From: Idiomarina sp. MD25a
GTDB lineage: Bacteria; Pseudomonadota; Gammaproteobacteria; Enterobacterales; Alteromonadaceae
DNA length: 64,000 nucleotides
Assembly (NCBI RefSeq): GCF_001870515.1
Contig: NZ_MDGT01000005.1
Location: forward strand, 124,001-188,000
Direction: 5' to 3'
In this document: in pieces, positions 45,847-56,177 of the stretch
How the letters are laid out: each line of letters opens with the position of its first letter
Position numbering within the stretch: the first letter of the stretch is position 1
Notes under the pieces: model-generated
Told to the model about the DNA's origin: nothing
The model's database searches: none
Seen by the model: only the letters and a program-made list of their open reading frames with translations
Position numbers and translations under genes: made by a program

Positions 45847-46614
45847 CTATTCTTCCTCGCTACCGTCGGTAACACGTTTTGATTCGGCAAGATAATTACG
45901 CAGCAGCCCTTCAATGACTCGCGGGTTCTGACCATCCTGAATACCTAAAATGGCATCAAGAATTAATTGCCGATTGAGCTTTTCTTGTTCTGCACGAAGT
46001 ACCAATTTATTAGCAATCGGAATGGCGATAACGTTTGCCAAGAAGGCACCATACAACGTCGTCAACAACGCCACAGACATCGCCGGTCCGATGGCTTTCG
46101 GATCATCCATATTCGCTAACATCGCCACCAAGCCAATCAAAGTACCGATCATACCCATGGCAGGCGCCACATCTGCCAGCACCTTGAAGAACCGAGCACC
46201 TTCCTCATGACGCGAGAAACTCATACCGATATCTTTACTGAGCGTTTGCTTAACGACTTCGGCGTCGTGCCCATCAACGAGCATATCGACCCCTTTTCGA
46301 AAAAACGGGTTGGGTATTTCGGCCTCTTCTAAAGCAAGAAACCCACCTTTCCGCGCCGAATCTGCCATCTCAACAGCGCTATCAATCAGCTCTTGTGGAT
46401 GCTCGATTTTAAAGAAGAACGCTTTCACCACGACTTTGCCGGTGGCAAAGAATTGTTGCAGTGGAAAGTTGGCCATGACAATGAACAAGGAACCGCCCAC
46501 AACAATCAATACTGACTGAGTGTCGATGAAAAGACCGGGGTCACCACCTAGTATCATTGCGGCAATGACAAAGCCTATGGCTCCAATGATCCCTACCAGC
46601 GTTGCTATATCCAC
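45847..46614 (-). CDS. pomA: Flagellar motor stator protein PomA
   Basis: 255 residues with four membrane segments (about 3-22, 33-52, 150-170, 182-205). The MotA/ExbB core is APAMGMIGTLIGLVAMLANM and GPAMSVALLTTLYGAFLAN. It forms the stator channel with PomB, probably sodium-driven by resemblance to PomA. It begins 172 nt from the divergent xseB. Confidence 0.93.
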   Translation of the reverse strand: MDIATLVGIIGAIGFVIAAMILGGDPGLFIDTQSVLIVVGGSLFIVMANFPLQQFFATGKVVVKAFFFKIEHPQELIDSAVEMADSARKGGFLALEEAEIPNPFFRKGVDMLVDGHDAEVVKQTLSKDIGMSFSRHEEGARFFKVLADVAPAMGMIGTLIGLVAMLANMDDPKAIGPAMSVALLTTLYGAFLANVIAIPIANKLVLRAEQEKLNRQLILDAILGIQDGQNPRVIEGLLRNYLAESKRVTDGSEEE

Positions 46615-46726
46615 TCAGCTTCCTCCACTTGACGCGGTAAATTTGGCTACTTGCTCAATTTTAAACATCCCACTCAACGTGGCAACCCATATTGTAAAAT
46701 TAAGTAAACCACGCATTGATCATCGG

Positions 46727-46755
46727 CTGACATTCGAGTTTCTTTATATGATAAT
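46727..46755 (+). promoter_or_regulatory. Candidate promoter of xseB-ispA-dxs
   Basis: CTGACA (46727-46732), a 17-nt spacer and GATAAT (46750-46755) lie 31 nt before the xseB ATG. Each hexamer has one mismatch to sigma-70 consensus. Confidence 0.5.
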
Positions 46756-46786
46756 GAGCCTATGTTAAGACTAAAGGTGACGTACT

Positions 46787-47029
46787 ATGACTAAAAAGGA
46801 AGAAAACCTCTCTTTCGAACAAGCACTGCAACAGCTTGAGCAGTTAGTTAACGAGCTTGAACAAGGCGACCTTCCCTTGGAAACGTCACTCGAAAAATTT
46901 GAGCAAGCGGTTAAGCTCTCGCGCTTGAGTCAGACGCAGTTGCAAAACGCCGAACAGAAAGTCGCCACATTGCTCGAAAAAAACGGCGAGCAAGTACTTA
47001 CCGAACAGCAAGGTGAGGCGCGGGAGTGA
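46787..47029 (+). CDS. xseB: Exodeoxyribonuclease VII small subunit
   Basis: 80 residues, normal for XseB, with the pattern LSFEQALQQLEQLVNELEQGDLPLE and a helical second half. It pairs with XseA (encoded elsewhere) to degrade single-stranded DNA. Its stop overlaps the GTG start of ispA by 4 nt. Confidence 0.93.
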   Translation: MTKKEENLSFEQALQQLEQLVNELEQGDLPLETSLEKFEQAVKLSRLSQTQLQNAEQKVATLLEKNGEQVLTEQQGEARE

Positions 47030-47913
47030 ATATTAAGCAGTTTACAGCCGATGTCCGCGAAAACGTTGACCAAAGACTCAACCAATTAATTGAGACCAGC
47101 CTAGGCTCAAGCGCATTAAAAGAAGCAATGGCGTACGGAGTATTATTGGGCGGGAAGCGCATTCGTCCCTATTTAACGATGACAGTAGCAGAACTCTGTG
47201 GCGCTAAAATCGATGATGCACTCGATGCAGCCTGCGCTGTTGAGCTTATCCACGCTTACTCGTTAATTCATGACGATTTACCTGCCATGGATGATGATGA
47301 GTTACGGAGAGGCCACCCCACCTGCCACGTTAAATTTGGCGAGGCGACCGCTATATTAGCGGGTGATGCGCTACAAACGCTGGCGTTCGAAGTATTGAGC
47401 TCGACACACAACACAACGTTACCTGCCGCTCGTCGCATCGCTATGATTCAACAACTGGCTCAAGCAAGCGGTGCTAACGGCATGTGTCTTGGGCAGGCGC
47501 TGGATCTGAATGCAACAGGACAGTCCATTGATGAACAGGCTCTAGAGACGATTCATCGACACAAGACCGGCGCGTTGATCCGCGCGTCTGCAGCATTAGG
47601 CGCACTGTCGGGCAGTGAAAGCAGTCAACAGTACCTATCTGATTTTTGTGACTTTGCCAGTTGGATAGGGCTCGCCTATCAAGTTTACGATGACATCCTC
47701 GACGTCATCGGTAACACAGAGATAATGGGTAAGCCGCAAGGTTCAGACGAGGCACACCACAAAGCAACTTATGTTGCGTTACTCGGGCTTGACGGAGCGA
47801 ACGAAAAACTGCTGTCATTACACCAACAAGCACTACTGTCACTTAACAAGATCCCGTACAATACCCAAAAACTAGAAACATTTTCTGAGATCCTGCTGCA
47901 GCGGGATCATTAA
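47026..47913 (+). CDS. ispA: Farnesyl diphosphate synthase
   Basis: 295 residues with both Asp-rich motifs of prenyl synthases: [14 protein letters not shown] near residue 85 and DDILDVIGN near 224, plus GGKRIRP near 43. It condenses IPP with DMAPP and GPP for quinones and undecaprenyl carriers. The start is a GTG within the xseB stop (GTGA), with GGTGAGGCGCGGGA before it. It is followed by dxs after 14 nt. Confidence 0.95.
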   Translation: MNIKQFTADVRENVDQRLNQLIETSLGSSALKEAMAYGVLLGGKRIRPYLTMTVAELCGAKIDDALDAACAVELIHAYSLIHDDLPAMDDDELRRGHPTCHVKFGEATAILAGDALQTLAFEVLSSTHNTTLPAARRIAMIQQLAQASGANGMCLGQALDLNATGQSIDEQALETIHRHKTGALIRASAALGALSGSESSQQYLSDFCDFASWIGLAYQVYDDILDVIGNTEIMGKPQGSDEAHHKATYVALLGLDGANEKLLSLHQQALLSLNKIPYNTQKLETFSEILLQRDH

Positions 47914-47927
47914 GCAATACGAGACTT

Positions 47928-49775
47928 ATGACCAAATTATTAGACGGTATTGAATACCCAACAGACTTGCGCAGATTACCTACGCACCAATTAAAATCGG
48001 TATGCGACGAGGTTCGCGCTTACTTATTAGACTCTGTCAGCCGCAGTAGCGGACACTTGGCATCGGGGCTGGGTACTGTTGAGCTTACTGTGGCTTTGCA
48101 TTACGTCTACAACACACCGCAGGATAAGTTGGTTTGGGATGTGGGTCACCAAGCGTATCCGCATAAGATACTCACCGGTCGTAAGAAGCAATTACACACA
48201 ATCCGTCAAAAGGATGGGTTGCACCCTTTTCCTTGGCGCGAGGAAAGCGAGTACGATGTGTTATCCGTAGGTCATTCCAGCACCTCCATTTCAGCTGCTC
48301 TTGGAATGGCGGTTGCAGCGCAGCGCTCTGGCTCTAATGAAAAGGTTGTATCCATTATTGGTGATGGCGCCATGACTGCCGGTATGGTGTTCGAAGCAAT
48401 GAACCATGCGGGCGACATCAAACCCGATATGTTAGTCGTATTAAACGACAACGACATGTCTATCTCAGAAAATGTCGGTGCTCTTAATCAACACTTTGCG
48501 CGTCTGCTTTCGGGTCGCTTTTACACGAAAATTCGTGAACAAGGTAAAAAACTACTCAAACCGCTACCGCCTATACATCATTTGGCGAGCCGAGCCGAAG
48601 AACATATGAAAGGCATGATGGCTCCGGGTACTATTTTTGAAGAGTTGGGTTTCAACTATATTGGTCCGATTGACGGACACGATGTAGACACACTGGTCGA
48701 AACACTCAAGAATATGAAACACTTACGTGGTCCGCAACTGCTTCACGTGGTGACTCAAAAAGGCAAAGGCTACCGTCCCGCAGAGGCCGACCCAATTGGC
48801 TATCATGGCGTGCCCAAGTTTGATCCCGCACAGTCAACACTGCCGAGTAAAAAGCCGGGTATACCAAGCTACTCAGAAGTGTTTGGTGATTGGCTTTGCG
48901 ACCACGCGCAAGAAGATGAAAAATTAATGGCGATTACACCGGCGATGCGCGAAGGCTCGGGTATGGTTAAGTTCTCTAAGCTCTATCCCGACCAGTACTT
49001 TGATGTGGCCATTGCTGAGCAACACAGTGTCACCTATGCCGCTGGACTTGCTATTGCTGGATTAAAACCCGTTGTTGCCATTTACTCGACTTTCTTACAG
49101 CGTGCTTATGATCAAGTGATTCATGATGTCGCACTTCAGAATTTAGATGTTTTATTTGCCATTGATCGGGCGGGTATTGTCGGAGCCGATGGACCTACAC
49201 ACCAGGGTGCTTTTGACCTAAGCTATCTGCGCTGTATCCCGAACATGATCGTGATGACTCCAAGCGACGAACAAGAGTGTCGCGATATGCTGTTCACAGG
49301 TTATCGCTATGAGGGACCTGCCGCAGTGCGTTATCCACGGGGTAGCGGCACGGGGGTTACCCTGAGAGAACACGATAACCTGCTCGAAGTGGGTAAAGCA
49401 AAGCCAGTGCGCGACGGTAAACAAGTCGCTATCCTTAACTTCGGCACGCTGTTGCCAGAGGCCATTGCGGCCGCTGAAGCAATTGATGCAACAGTTATCG
49501 ATATGCGCTTTGTTAAGCCTATCGATAAACAGGCTATTGTCAAAGCAGCTAACGAACACCAGTTGTTGGTAACGCTTGAAGAAAATGCGACAGCAGGCGG
49601 CGCAGGCAGTGCTGTGAACGAATCACTCGCTGAGGCTGGCATAGCTGTTCAAACATTGAATATCGGCTTACCTGATGAATTTATCAAGCATGGCAGTCAG
49701 AATGAGGTTAAGGAAGAAATTGGGCTCACCCAAGAAGCTATTAAAGCCCGCATTCAGGCTCACCTAAAACAGTAA
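47928..49775 (+). CDS. dxs: 1-deoxy-D-xylulose-5-phosphate synthase
   Basis: 615 residues, full length. It joins pyruvate and glyceraldehyde-3-phosphate with thiamine diphosphate, the first step of the MEP isoprenoid pathway. Motifs: [54 protein letters not shown] and [15 protein letters not shown]. It is last in xseB-ispA-dxs and ends 6 nt from the convergent pgpA. Confidence 0.97.
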   Translation: MTKLLDGIEYPTDLRRLPTHQLKSVCDEVRAYLLDSVSRSSGHLASGLGTVELTVALHYVYNTPQDKLVWDVGHQAYPHKILTGRKKQLHTIRQKDGLHPFPWREESEYDVLSVGHSSTSISAALGMAVAAQRSGSNEKVVSIIGDGAMTAGMVFEAMNHAGDIKPDMLVVLNDNDMSISENVGALNQHFARLLSGRFYTKIREQGKKLLKPLPPIHHLASRAEEHMKGMMAPGTIFEELGFNYIGPIDGHDVDTLVETLKNMKHLRGPQLLHVVTQKGKGYRPAEADPIGYHGVPKFDPAQSTLPSKKPGIPSYSEVFGDWLCDHAQEDEKLMAITPAMREGSGMVKFSKLYPDQYFDVAIAEQHSVTYAAGLAIAGLKPVVAIYSTFLQRAYDQVIHDVALQNLDVLFAIDRAGIVGADGPTHQGAFDLSYLRCIPNMIVMTPSDEQECRDMLFTGYRYEGPAAVRYPRGSGTGVTLREHDNLLEVGKAKPVRDGKQVAILNFGTLLPEAIAAAEAIDATVIDMRFVKPIDKQAIVKAANEHQLLVTLEENATAGGAGSAVNESLAEAGIAVQTLNIGLPDEFIKHGSQNEVKEEIGLTQEAIKARIQAHLKQ

Positions 49776-49781
49776 TGGGTA

Positions 49782-50282
49782 TTAAGCGGCTGCTAGCCAG
49801 TCGCTACCGATTTGAGTCGCGAGTATGATTTGCAAAACAATGTTACTCGCAACCCCCGCCAGTACATCATCTAACATGATGCCTGAACCGCCATGCAAAC
49901 GCTTGTCGAGCCAGCTAATCGGCCAAGGCTTTAAGATATCGAAGATTCTAAACACCAAAAAGCCTAGCGCTAAGAGTCCAAAATTAGCGGGTAACGCCCA
50001 CATAGTAAACATTAACCCGACAAACTCATCCCAAACAATCGCCGGATGGTCGTGCACGCCCATCTTGTCGGCTGCGCTACGACAGATGTAGATACCTAAC
50101 ACCGCGCAGACCGCTGTAATAATGCTGTAGCTCGTGACATCAAGCCACAACATCAGATAAACCAAAGGTACTGCTGCGAGCGTGCCGAACGTACCCGGTG
50201 CTTTGGGGGCTAAACCCGAACCAAACCCAAGCGCTAGTAAGTCAACGGGATTTGCGAGTGAAAGTCCTGGGAAACGGCGCAT
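49782..50282 (-). CDS. pgpA: Phosphatidylglycerophosphatase A
   Basis: 166 residues from the ATG at 50282, which follows the thiL stop after one base and has GGAACG upstream; a longer reading frame would run back into thiL. Membrane segments alternate with the family motifs GFGSGLAPKAPGTFGTLAA, DHPAIVWDEFVG and HGGSGIMLDDVLAG. It dephosphorylates PGP to phosphatidylglycerol. The thiL-pgpA pair is common in gammaproteobacteria. Confidence 0.93.
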   Translation of the reverse strand: MRRFPGLSLANPVDLLALGFGSGLAPKAPGTFGTLAAVPLVYLMLWLDVTSYSIITAVCAVLGIYICRSAADKMGVHDHPAIVWDEFVGLMFTMWALPANFGLLALGFLVFRIFDILKPWPISWLDKRLHGGSGIMLDDVLAGVASNIVLQIILATQIGSDWLAAA

Positions 50283-50283
50283 G

Positions 50284-51279
50284 CTATGGCGTTCCAAAAT
50301 GATTATAGCCGAGTTTAATATCCGGGAGCTGCCAGTGCTCACCTTGATAAGTCATGGTGACTTGACGTTGCTCGTCTTTGACGATGCGTCCAATACAAAC
50401 AGGCTTATCTTTTAAATGTGAAGTGATGGTCTCTAATCGACCTCTGTTTTGCTCTGGTACAGTGAATAAGAGCTCATAGTCATCGCCGGCGGTTAACGCT
50501 AATGAGAAGGCATCGTCTAAATCGAGGGTCTCGGTCAGCGCCAAAGAGAGTGGAAGTTTATCCAACTCAAGTTGAACGCCCATCTGGCCCTGCTTTGGTA
50601 ACAAGTGAGAGAGATCCGCCAACAACCCATCAGAGACATCTATACAGCTATTAGCTACACCTCGGAGTAACTGCCCCAGCGCAACACGTGGCGTAGGATA
50701 GTGCAATCGATTCACGAGCGTCTGTAAGTGGCGATGCGTGGTCGAAAAGTCACCCTGCAACAGGCGTAATGCTAGCCCGGCATCGCCTAAAGAACCACTG
50801 ACATAAAGCCAGTCTCCAGCTTTAGCTTGGTCGCGACGAATCGCTGTACCCTTGGGCAGCACGCCTTGCGCTGTATAGGTCAAGGTTAGTGGCCCTCGGG
50901 TTGTATCGCCACCCACGAGGTCACACTCGTAATAGTTTGAGATTTCCTTTAGCCCTTCGCTAAAGTCGTGTAGCCAATCTTCATCAATAGCGGGTAATGT
51001 AAGCGCTAAACTGCCCCAGCTTGGTGCTGCTCCCATCGCTGCTAAGTCGCTTAAGTTGACTGCCACAAGCTTATGACCGATGGCACGGGGAGGTGTGTTC
51101 TTGTCAAAATGCACACCCTCTACCATTGTATCGGTTACGGTGACCAATTGATGATCCTCGGGCACTTCGGTCACCGCACCATCATCGCCGACGCCAACAA
51201 TAACGTCGCCGCGATAAGATTCAGCTTTAAAGTAATGCTCAATGAGGTTGAATTCGTCGAGTTTTGGAGTATTTGTCAT
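50284..51279 (-). CDS. thiL: Thiamine-monophosphate kinase
   Basis: 331 residues of the PurM/ThiL fold. Motifs: DEFNLIEHYF at the start, GVGDDGAV (nucleotide-binding), DTMVEGVHFD, VAVNLSDLAAMGA and CIDVSDGLLADLSHL. It phosphorylates TMP to thiamine diphosphate, the cofactor used by Dxs nearby. Translation starts only a few bases after an intrinsic terminator of nusB, with no strong ribosome site. Confidence 0.95.
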   Translation of the reverse strand: MTNTPKLDEFNLIEHYFKAESYRGDVIVGVGDDGAVTEVPEDHQLVTVTDTMVEGVHFDKNTPPRAIGHKLVAVNLSDLAAMGAAPSWGSLALTLPAIDEDWLHDFSEGLKEISNYYECDLVGGDTTRGPLTLTYTAQGVLPKGTAIRRDQAKAGDWLYVSGSLGDAGLALRLLQGDFSTTHRHLQTLVNRLHYPTPRVALGQLLRGVANSCIDVSDGLLADLSHLLPKQGQMGVQLELDKLPLSLALTETLDLDDAFSLALTAGDDYELLFTVPEQNRGRLETITSHLKDKPVCIGRIVKDEQRQVTMTYQGEHWQLPDIKLGYNHFGTP

Positions 51280-51283
51280 AAGG

Positions 51284-51306
51284 AAAAAGAGCGGCGAGCC
51301 GCTCTT
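51284..51306 (-). terminator. Intrinsic terminator between nusB and thiL
   Basis: On the minus strand AAGAGCGG, loop CTCG and CCGCTCTT are followed by TTTTTCC. It lies between the nusB stop (51310) and the thiL ATG (51279), so thiL and pgpA would depend on readthrough or processing. Confidence 0.7.
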
Positions 51307-51309
51307 ATA

Positions 51310-51729
51310 TTATTGGCGAGCAGGTCTCAGTGCATCGACAGCCTTGTCGAGTACACCGTTAACAAAGCGATGACTATCGTCAGCACCAAAAGACTTCGCT
51401 AACTCGATGGCTTCATTGATCGCTACTTTGTACGGAACATCATAGCGTTCACGCAGTTCATAGGCGGCAATACGTAATACCGCTAACTCGACAGGATCGA
51501 GTTCACTAATAGGACGATCAAGGTAAGGTGCAATCGCCTCATCTAAGCTTTTGTAAAACGCGCCCACACCACGAAGCAACTCTAAAAAGTAATCGACATC
51601 GACTTTACTGGTGTCGTTGTCTGTCAGGAACTGTGCTTCGATCTCATTAAACGTGTTTTGCGATAACTGCCATGAATATACCGCTTGTACTGCAAGCTTT
51701 CTCGCTTTTCTGCGTGCTGCTGGTTTCAT
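51310..51729 (-). CDS. nusB: Transcription antitermination factor NusB
   Basis: 139 residues, all-helical, with [22 protein letters not shown] at the start and [20 protein letters not shown] near the end, as in NusB. With NusE it binds boxA RNA to support rRNA transcription. It sits 16 nt behind ribH. Confidence 0.95.
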   Translation of the reverse strand: MKPAARRKARKLAVQAVYSWQLSQNTFNEIEAQFLTDNDTSKVDVDYFLELLRGVGAFYKSLDEAIAPYLDRPISELDPVELAVLRIAAYELRERYDVPYKVAINEAIELAKSFGADDSHRFVNGVLDKAVDALRPARQ

Positions 51730-51745
51730 TCTTAATGCGTTCCTG

Positions 51746-52210
51746 TTAAATCTTATCCAAGACGTTAACCATCTCTAACGCACTTAGTGCTGCTTCAGAG
51801 CCTTTATTACCGGCTTTTGAACCGCTGCGCTCGATGGCTTGTTCCAGAGTATCTGTTGTGATGATGCCAAACGCCACTGGAAGACCAAACTCCATTGCAA
51901 CACGGCCTAAACCGCTGTTGCTCTCGCCGGCGACAAAATCAAAGTGAGGAGTGCCACCTCGAATAACAGCGCCTACAGCAATAATCGCATCATATTTGCC
52001 AGATTCTGCTAAGCGCTTTGCTGTCACCGGAATTTCATATGCTCCAGGAACGCGCACAACAGTAATGTCATCGTCGGCTACCTGGCCATATTGCTTCAAT
52101 GTCTGAACAGCGCCTTGTAAGAGGCTTTCGACAACAAAGTGATTAAAACGAGACACGATAATGGCAAATTTTTTGCCAGGTGCATTAATGCCACCCTCAA
52201 TGATATGCAT
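51746..52210 (-). CDS. ribH: 6,7-dimethyl-8-ribityllumazine synthase
   Basis: 154 residues from the ATG at 52210, chosen because AAGGAATTC precedes it and MHIIEGG matches the family start; an upstream ATG would add eight odd residues. Motifs: [37 protein letters not shown] and [16 protein letters not shown]. It performs the penultimate step in riboflavin synthesis and heads ribH-nusB-thiL-pgpA. Confidence 0.95.
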   Translation of the reverse strand: MHIIEGGINAPGKKFAIIVSRFNHFVVESLLQGAVQTLKQYGQVADDDITVVRVPGAYEIPVTAKRLAESGKYDAIIAVGAVIRGGTPHFDFVAGESNSGLGRVAMEFGLPVAFGIITTDTLEQAIERSGSKAGNKGSEAALSALEMVNVLDKI

Positions 52211-52263
52211 GCTTGGAATTCCTTGTAATCTCAATAATGCGCAAATAATATCACATTTTAACG

Positions 52264-52917
52264 TTATTTTCGGGCTAACGTGTAGGAATAAAATACTTCT
52301 CGAGTGTCCCGGTTCGTTGCTACTTTGCGCGCAGCACTATTTTCCAGGACTGCTAACGCCGACTGATTGGACTCTGCAACAGGAAACAACACTTGCGCCC
52401 AGGGCCAACTAGCCCTCAACCAATCGGTAGTCAGGACAAATAGATCATTATGCAAACTACGCGCAATTGCATCCTGCCCTAACCACCATGTCACTTCAGC
52501 ATGAAAGCGGCTGGCATCCAGTGCAGCACCGTTAGCTCGCTCTGATGAGACCGGCGCAAAAAACAGCATACCAACAACCTGCTGCGTCTGCTTATCAGTG
52601 ACAACGAAGCTAAACCCCGCCTTACGTTTCATCTGCTTCAGCATATGCTGAATCATCGATGTGTTTTGTTCTTCGGATGTTTTGCTACTCGGCCAACTCC
52701 AGCCTAACTGCTCATACAACCACGGCTGCGAGTCCATATAGGCTCGGTAAATAGCACCCGCATCAGCACTTTCTAACGCTTCAATTTCAAGTCGTGATGA
52801 CTCGGTTCCTTGAGCCATCGACCAATCATCATGCCAAAAGTCGGCCGCTTGTGCGCCTACACTCAAGGCTAGAGAAAAAACAATAATAAGTACTGTTGCC
52901 GTACGCTGAATTAACAT
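52264..52917 (-). CDS. Exported GNAT-fold protein of unknown activity
   Basis: 217 residues. A clear signal peptide (hydrophobic 8-22, cleavage after AQA near 24) precedes a region that follows the GNAT acetyltransferase order: [19 protein letters not shown], a helical span, [19 protein letters not shown], then [18 protein letters not shown] and a C-terminal [14 protein letters not shown]. The acyl-CoA pyrophosphate loop (Q/RxxGxG/A) is not convincing. GNATs are normally cytoplasmic because acetyl-CoA is there, so a periplasmic version is odd. It overlaps the acyltransferase gene upstream by 7 nt and ends the yajC-secD-secF-yaaA gene run. Fold is likely; function unknown. Confidence 0.68.
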   Translation of the reverse strand: MLIQRTATVLIIVFSLALSVGAQAADFWHDDWSMAQGTESSRLEIEALESADAGAIYRAYMDSQPWLYEQLGWSWPSSKTSEEQNTSMIQHMLKQMKRKAGFSFVVTDKQTQQVVGMLFFAPVSSERANGAALDASRFHAEVTWWLGQDAIARSLHNDLFVLTTDWLRASWPWAQVLFPVAESNQSALAVLENSAARKVATNRDTREVFYSYTLARK

Positions 52918-53513
52918 TGGGCGCGCTTGCCCCGTGCATGCGCAAAAAAGCCTTTCACACGCTCTAATTCACGCTCTATTTCACCATTGATCATCATCGC
53001 TGGACCAATATCGATCGCCTTACGAGCAAAGTCCATAGCCACAGGGACAACCGGGACATTCGCCTGTTTTGCAATATGCAAAAAACCCGACTTCCATTGC
53101 TTAACTTTTTTGCGAGTTCCCTCAGGTGTAATCACTAACACGAGTTCGTGTTTCATCTTAAATTCCTCAACCATCCTGCCAACAACGCCGTTGGCTGCCG
53201 AACGGTCTATGGGAATCCCTCCCAGTTTTAGCATTAACCCTTTAATCGGAAAGCGAAACAAACTGGCCTTACCCAAGTAATTCAATTTGAGACCTAGCGC
53301 GAGCATGACAAACACGCCCACCGGAAAATCCCAGTTTGATGTATGCGGTGCGATGGGAATGATCGCTTGCCGAGTATCCGGCATTGAGCCGTTAATTTTC
53401 CAACCGCCCATTAGCCGCATACCGACGCGGCCCACCCAACGCGAAAAGCGATTTCCTTGTGATGGGAAATCGCCCTCTAAATTACTTGGTATTACATCTT
53501 TATTTTCTGTCAT
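52911..53513 (-). CDS. 1-acylglycerol-3-phosphate acyltransferase family protein
   Basis: 200 residues of the PlsC family: block I HTSNWD (the HX4D catalytic motif) near residue 57, block II GGIPIDRSAANG, block III ITPEGTRKKVKQWKSGF and block IV VPVVPVAMDF. It is shorter than classic PlsC and lacks a long membrane anchor, resembling the small acyltransferases of marine gammaproteobacteria. Acyl acceptor is not certain. It overlaps the preceding DUF3014 gene by one base. Confidence 0.85.
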   Translation of the reverse strand: MTENKDVIPSNLEGDFPSQGNRFSRWVGRVGMRLMGGWKINGSMPDTRQAIIPIAPHTSNWDFPVGVFVMLALGLKLNYLGKASLFRFPIKGLMLKLGGIPIDRSAANGVVGRMVEEFKMKHELVLVITPEGTRKKVKQWKSGFLHIAKQANVPVVPVAMDFARKAIDIGPAMMINGEIERELERVKGFFAHARGKRAQC

Positions 53514-54394
53514 TAATTCTCTCGGAACGCTGCTTTTACTTCTCTTAATTTAGCTTTGATTCGCTCAATATTCTTAGGACCCATGCGCAAAAGTTGCTTC
53601 TGAGCAGGAGGTAACGCCTCCAATGACGAATCATGGTAAGTATACATGACACTATCGTCATCTACTTGCACCAAGGATTCCGGCACAGGCGTCTCAAGCA
53701 ACACATTGATAGCTTCGATAACCGCATTTTTAAACTCACTGTCTGGATAGCCGATTTCACCATAAGCCTCCTGGAACAACGGTTTAAATAGCTGGTAGTT
53801 ATCCACTAAAGCTTCTGCATTGAGACTGGTAAACCAGTCGACAATCGGATCATAGCGCTGGTAGCTCTGCTCATCGATGTATAAATCACCTTCAACTTCG
53901 ATGACGGAAAAACGACCATCTGGACGCTGCACTACCGTTCTATCGGTTACCAGCATACCATTTCTTAGGTTGTCGATAATGACCACTGCATCTTTAATCA
54001 GTTGCGAGCTTTTAAGTGGCTGTATCTCGACACCGCTATTATCTAGCTCCTGTAACACCGTCGGTGTACTTTCATTAAGTTCAGGTAGCGTGATAGCCGG
54101 CTCTGGCTCTTCAGGTTCTTCAACGTTTGACTCCGGTGTCGATACCGGCTCAGGTTCAGGTTCAGGCTCGGGCTCCGGCTTAGGCTCAGGCTCCTTCGGC
54201 TCGACCGCAGGCGCTTCTTCAGGCTGCTTCGGCAATTCCATGCTTTGAGTCTGTTTCGGCTCAGTATTATTCGAACCGCTTAACATCCACCAGCTAACGC
54301 CACCAATAATAATAGCGACAACAATAACTGCAACGATCCAGCGAGCGGTGTTGCTACTGCTTTCTTTATCAGGATAATTATCTTGTTCTGCCAT
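53513..54394 (-). CDS. DUF3014 family membrane-anchored protein
   Basis: 293 residues. One N-terminal membrane helix (about 18-38) is followed by a Pro/Glu-rich spacer (about 50-98, many repeated Glu-Pro pairs) that may span the periplasm. The DUF3014 domain follows (about 105-290; NLRNGMLVTDRTVVQRP, YDPIVDWFTSLNAE, YGEIGYPDSEFKNAV). Function is unknown. It lies between yaaA (28 nt) and the acyltransferase gene (overlapping by one base). Confidence 0.85.
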   Translation of the reverse strand: MAEQDNYPDKESSSNTARWIVAVIVVAIIIGGVSWWMLSGSNNTEPKQTQSMELPKQPEEAPAVEPKEPEPKPEPEPEPEPEPVSTPESNVEEPEEPEPAITLPELNESTPTVLQELDNSGVEIQPLKSSQLIKDAVVIIDNLRNGMLVTDRTVVQRPDGRFSVIEVEGDLYIDEQSYQRYDPIVDWFTSLNAEALVDNYQLFKPLFQEAYGEIGYPDSEFKNAVIEAINVLLETPVPESLVQVDDDSVMYTYHDSSLEALPPAQKQLLRMGPKNIERIKAKLREVKAAFREN

Positions 54395-54422
54395 GCCCTG
54401 CGGTCCTCATTGTTGCAATAGA

Positions 54423-55205
54423 TTATGGTCGATCGCTTTCAGCGCGCTTGAATACAAGTTCTTTTCCACTAGACTCAGACTCTGAAAAACGGTAGCCCGC
54501 GTAGTTAAACGCTTTTAAATCAGACACACTTTCAGGCTTTTGGTTCACCATAAAGCGAGCCATCAGCCCACGTGCTTTCTTTGCATAAAAGCTGATCACC
54601 TTAAACTGGCCGTTTTTCTCGTCCTTGAATACCGGCGTAACCAGCTCGGCATTCAATGCTTTTTTGTTCACTGACGAAAAGTACTCGTTCGAAGCCAAGT
54701 TAACCAATACATCGCTGCCCGTTTGCTCTAAATCCGCATTGAGCATTTCAGTAATTTGGTCGCCCCAAAATTCATAGAGATTTTTACCACGCTGATTATC
54801 CAATTTAGTGCCCATCTCGAGACGATAGGGTTGCATCAAATCGAGCGGTCTCAATAAACCGTACAGTCCGGACAAAATTCTCAGTTGCTGTTGCGCTGAA
54901 CGTACCTCTTCGTGAGTCATTGATTCAGCATCTAAGCCGGCATAAACATCGCCATTAAATGCGTAAATTGCGGGTCGTGCATTATTTTCATTAAATGGAC
55001 GGGTCCACTCAGTAAACCGAGCCGCATTTAACCCCGCCAATTTGTCACTGATTTTCATCAGCGATCCAAGCTGCTGTGGAGTCAGCTCGCGGCAACGTTG
55101 AACCAGCGTTTCGGCCTCATCAAGCAACCGAGGTTGCGTTGCCTCAACCGCAAGATGTTCGGATTCATAATCTAAATTCTTGGCCGGTGAAAGTACCGCG
55201 AGCAT
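54423..55205 (-). CDS. yaaA: Peroxide stress protein YaaA (UPF0246)
   Basis: 260 residues of the UPF0246/YaaA family: [55 protein letters not shown] and [13 protein letters not shown]. coli YaaA limits damage from free iron during peroxide stress. It begins 16 nt after secF. Confidence 0.93.
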   Translation of the reverse strand: MLAVLSPAKNLDYESEHLAVEATQPRLLDEAETLVQRCRELTPQQLGSLMKISDKLAGLNAARFTEWTRPFNENNARPAIYAFNGDVYAGLDAESMTHEEVRSAQQQLRILSGLYGLLRPLDLMQPYRLEMGTKLDNQRGKNLYEFWGDQITEMLNADLEQTGSDVLVNLASNEYFSSVNKKALNAELVTPVFKDEKNGQFKVISFYAKKARGLMARFMVNQKPESVSDLKAFNYAGYRFSESESSGKELVFKRAESDRP

Positions 55206-55221
55206 ATTATTCTCCTATCGA

Positions 55222-56172
55222 CTATTGCAGCGGATCTTGATCCGCACCTTCTTTTTCAACTTCAGTTGGCATGAGGTCATCACGACTGACACCCAGCGTA
55301 AGTGCCACGCTACTTGCCACAAAGATCGATGAGTAAGTACCCACAATCACACCAAATAATAACGCAGTGGCGAAGCCATGGATCAATTGTCCACCTACAA
55401 AGAACAACGCCAACAATACTAAAATAGTGGTTAATGAAGTAATTAAGGTTCGACTCATAGTATCCGTTAACGCTCGGTTAATAACCTGCGCTGGTGTCAA
55501 CTTAGCATACTTCCGGAACGTCTCACGCACACGGTCCGATACCACCACGGTATCGTTTATCGAGTAACCAATCACTGCAAGTAACGCAGCGAGCACGGTC
55601 AAATCGAACTCAAGCCCTAATACTGAGAATAACCCCAAGGTCAAAATGACGTCGTGCGCTAGAGCGGATACGGCACCTACTGCCAACCGCCATTCGAATC
55701 GCATCGCGATGTAAATCAAGATACAAATCAATGCAGTCAGCATGGCTAGACCACCTTGCTCGACGAACTCGTCACCTACGTTGGGTCCAACGAACTCGAT
55801 GCGGCGCATCTCAATCGACTTATCAATGTTATCGCGCAAAGTAGTCAGGATCTGCGTGCCGAGCTCCTCCGCTTTAACACCCTCTCTGGGCTCTAGACGA
55901 ATCAACAGATCCTGCTGAGTACCGTAGTTCTGCACCACGGCATCATCAAAGCCACCCGACTCAAGAGTACTACGCACCTGATCGAGGTCTGCCGCTTGTG
56001 GGAAGCCAACCTCAATCAAGGTACCGCCAGTAAAGTCCAAACCAAAGTTAAGTTTGTTTACCGATAGCGAAACAATTGACGCGATAAGGAGCAAGCCACT
56101 GATGAGTGCAAATACTCCACGAAAGCGCATGAATCCTATGCGTTCTTTTGTATTAATAAACTGTCTCATCAT
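55222..56172 (-). CDS. secF: Protein translocase subunit SecF
   Basis: 316 residues with six membrane segments and one periplasmic domain (about 40-140). Family motifs: GLDFTGGTLIEV, RFEWRLAVGAV, GYSINDTVVVSDRVRE and MSRTLITSLTTILVLLALFFVGG. With SecD it uses the proton gradient to assist late steps of protein export. It follows secD by 5 nt. Confidence 0.96.
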   Translation of the reverse strand: MMRQFINTKERIGFMRFRGVFALISGLLLIASIVSLSVNKLNFGLDFTGGTLIEVGFPQAADLDQVRSTLESGGFDDAVVQNYGTQQDLLIRLEPREGVKAEELGTQILTTLRDNIDKSIEMRRIEFVGPNVGDEFVEQGGLAMLTALICILIYIAMRFEWRLAVGAVSALAHDVILTLGLFSVLGLEFDLTVLAALLAVIGYSINDTVVVSDRVRETFRKYAKLTPAQVINRALTDTMSRTLITSLTTILVLLALFFVGGQLIHGFATALLFGVIVGTYSSIFVASSVALTLGVSRDDLMPTEVEKEGADQDPLQ

Positions 56173-56177
56173 TCACC

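Noticed and set aside
54110-54190. Direct-repeat array or CRISPR-like repeat
   Set aside because: The repetition is the Glu-Pro codon repeat of the DUF3014 protein linker, not a spaced repeat array.
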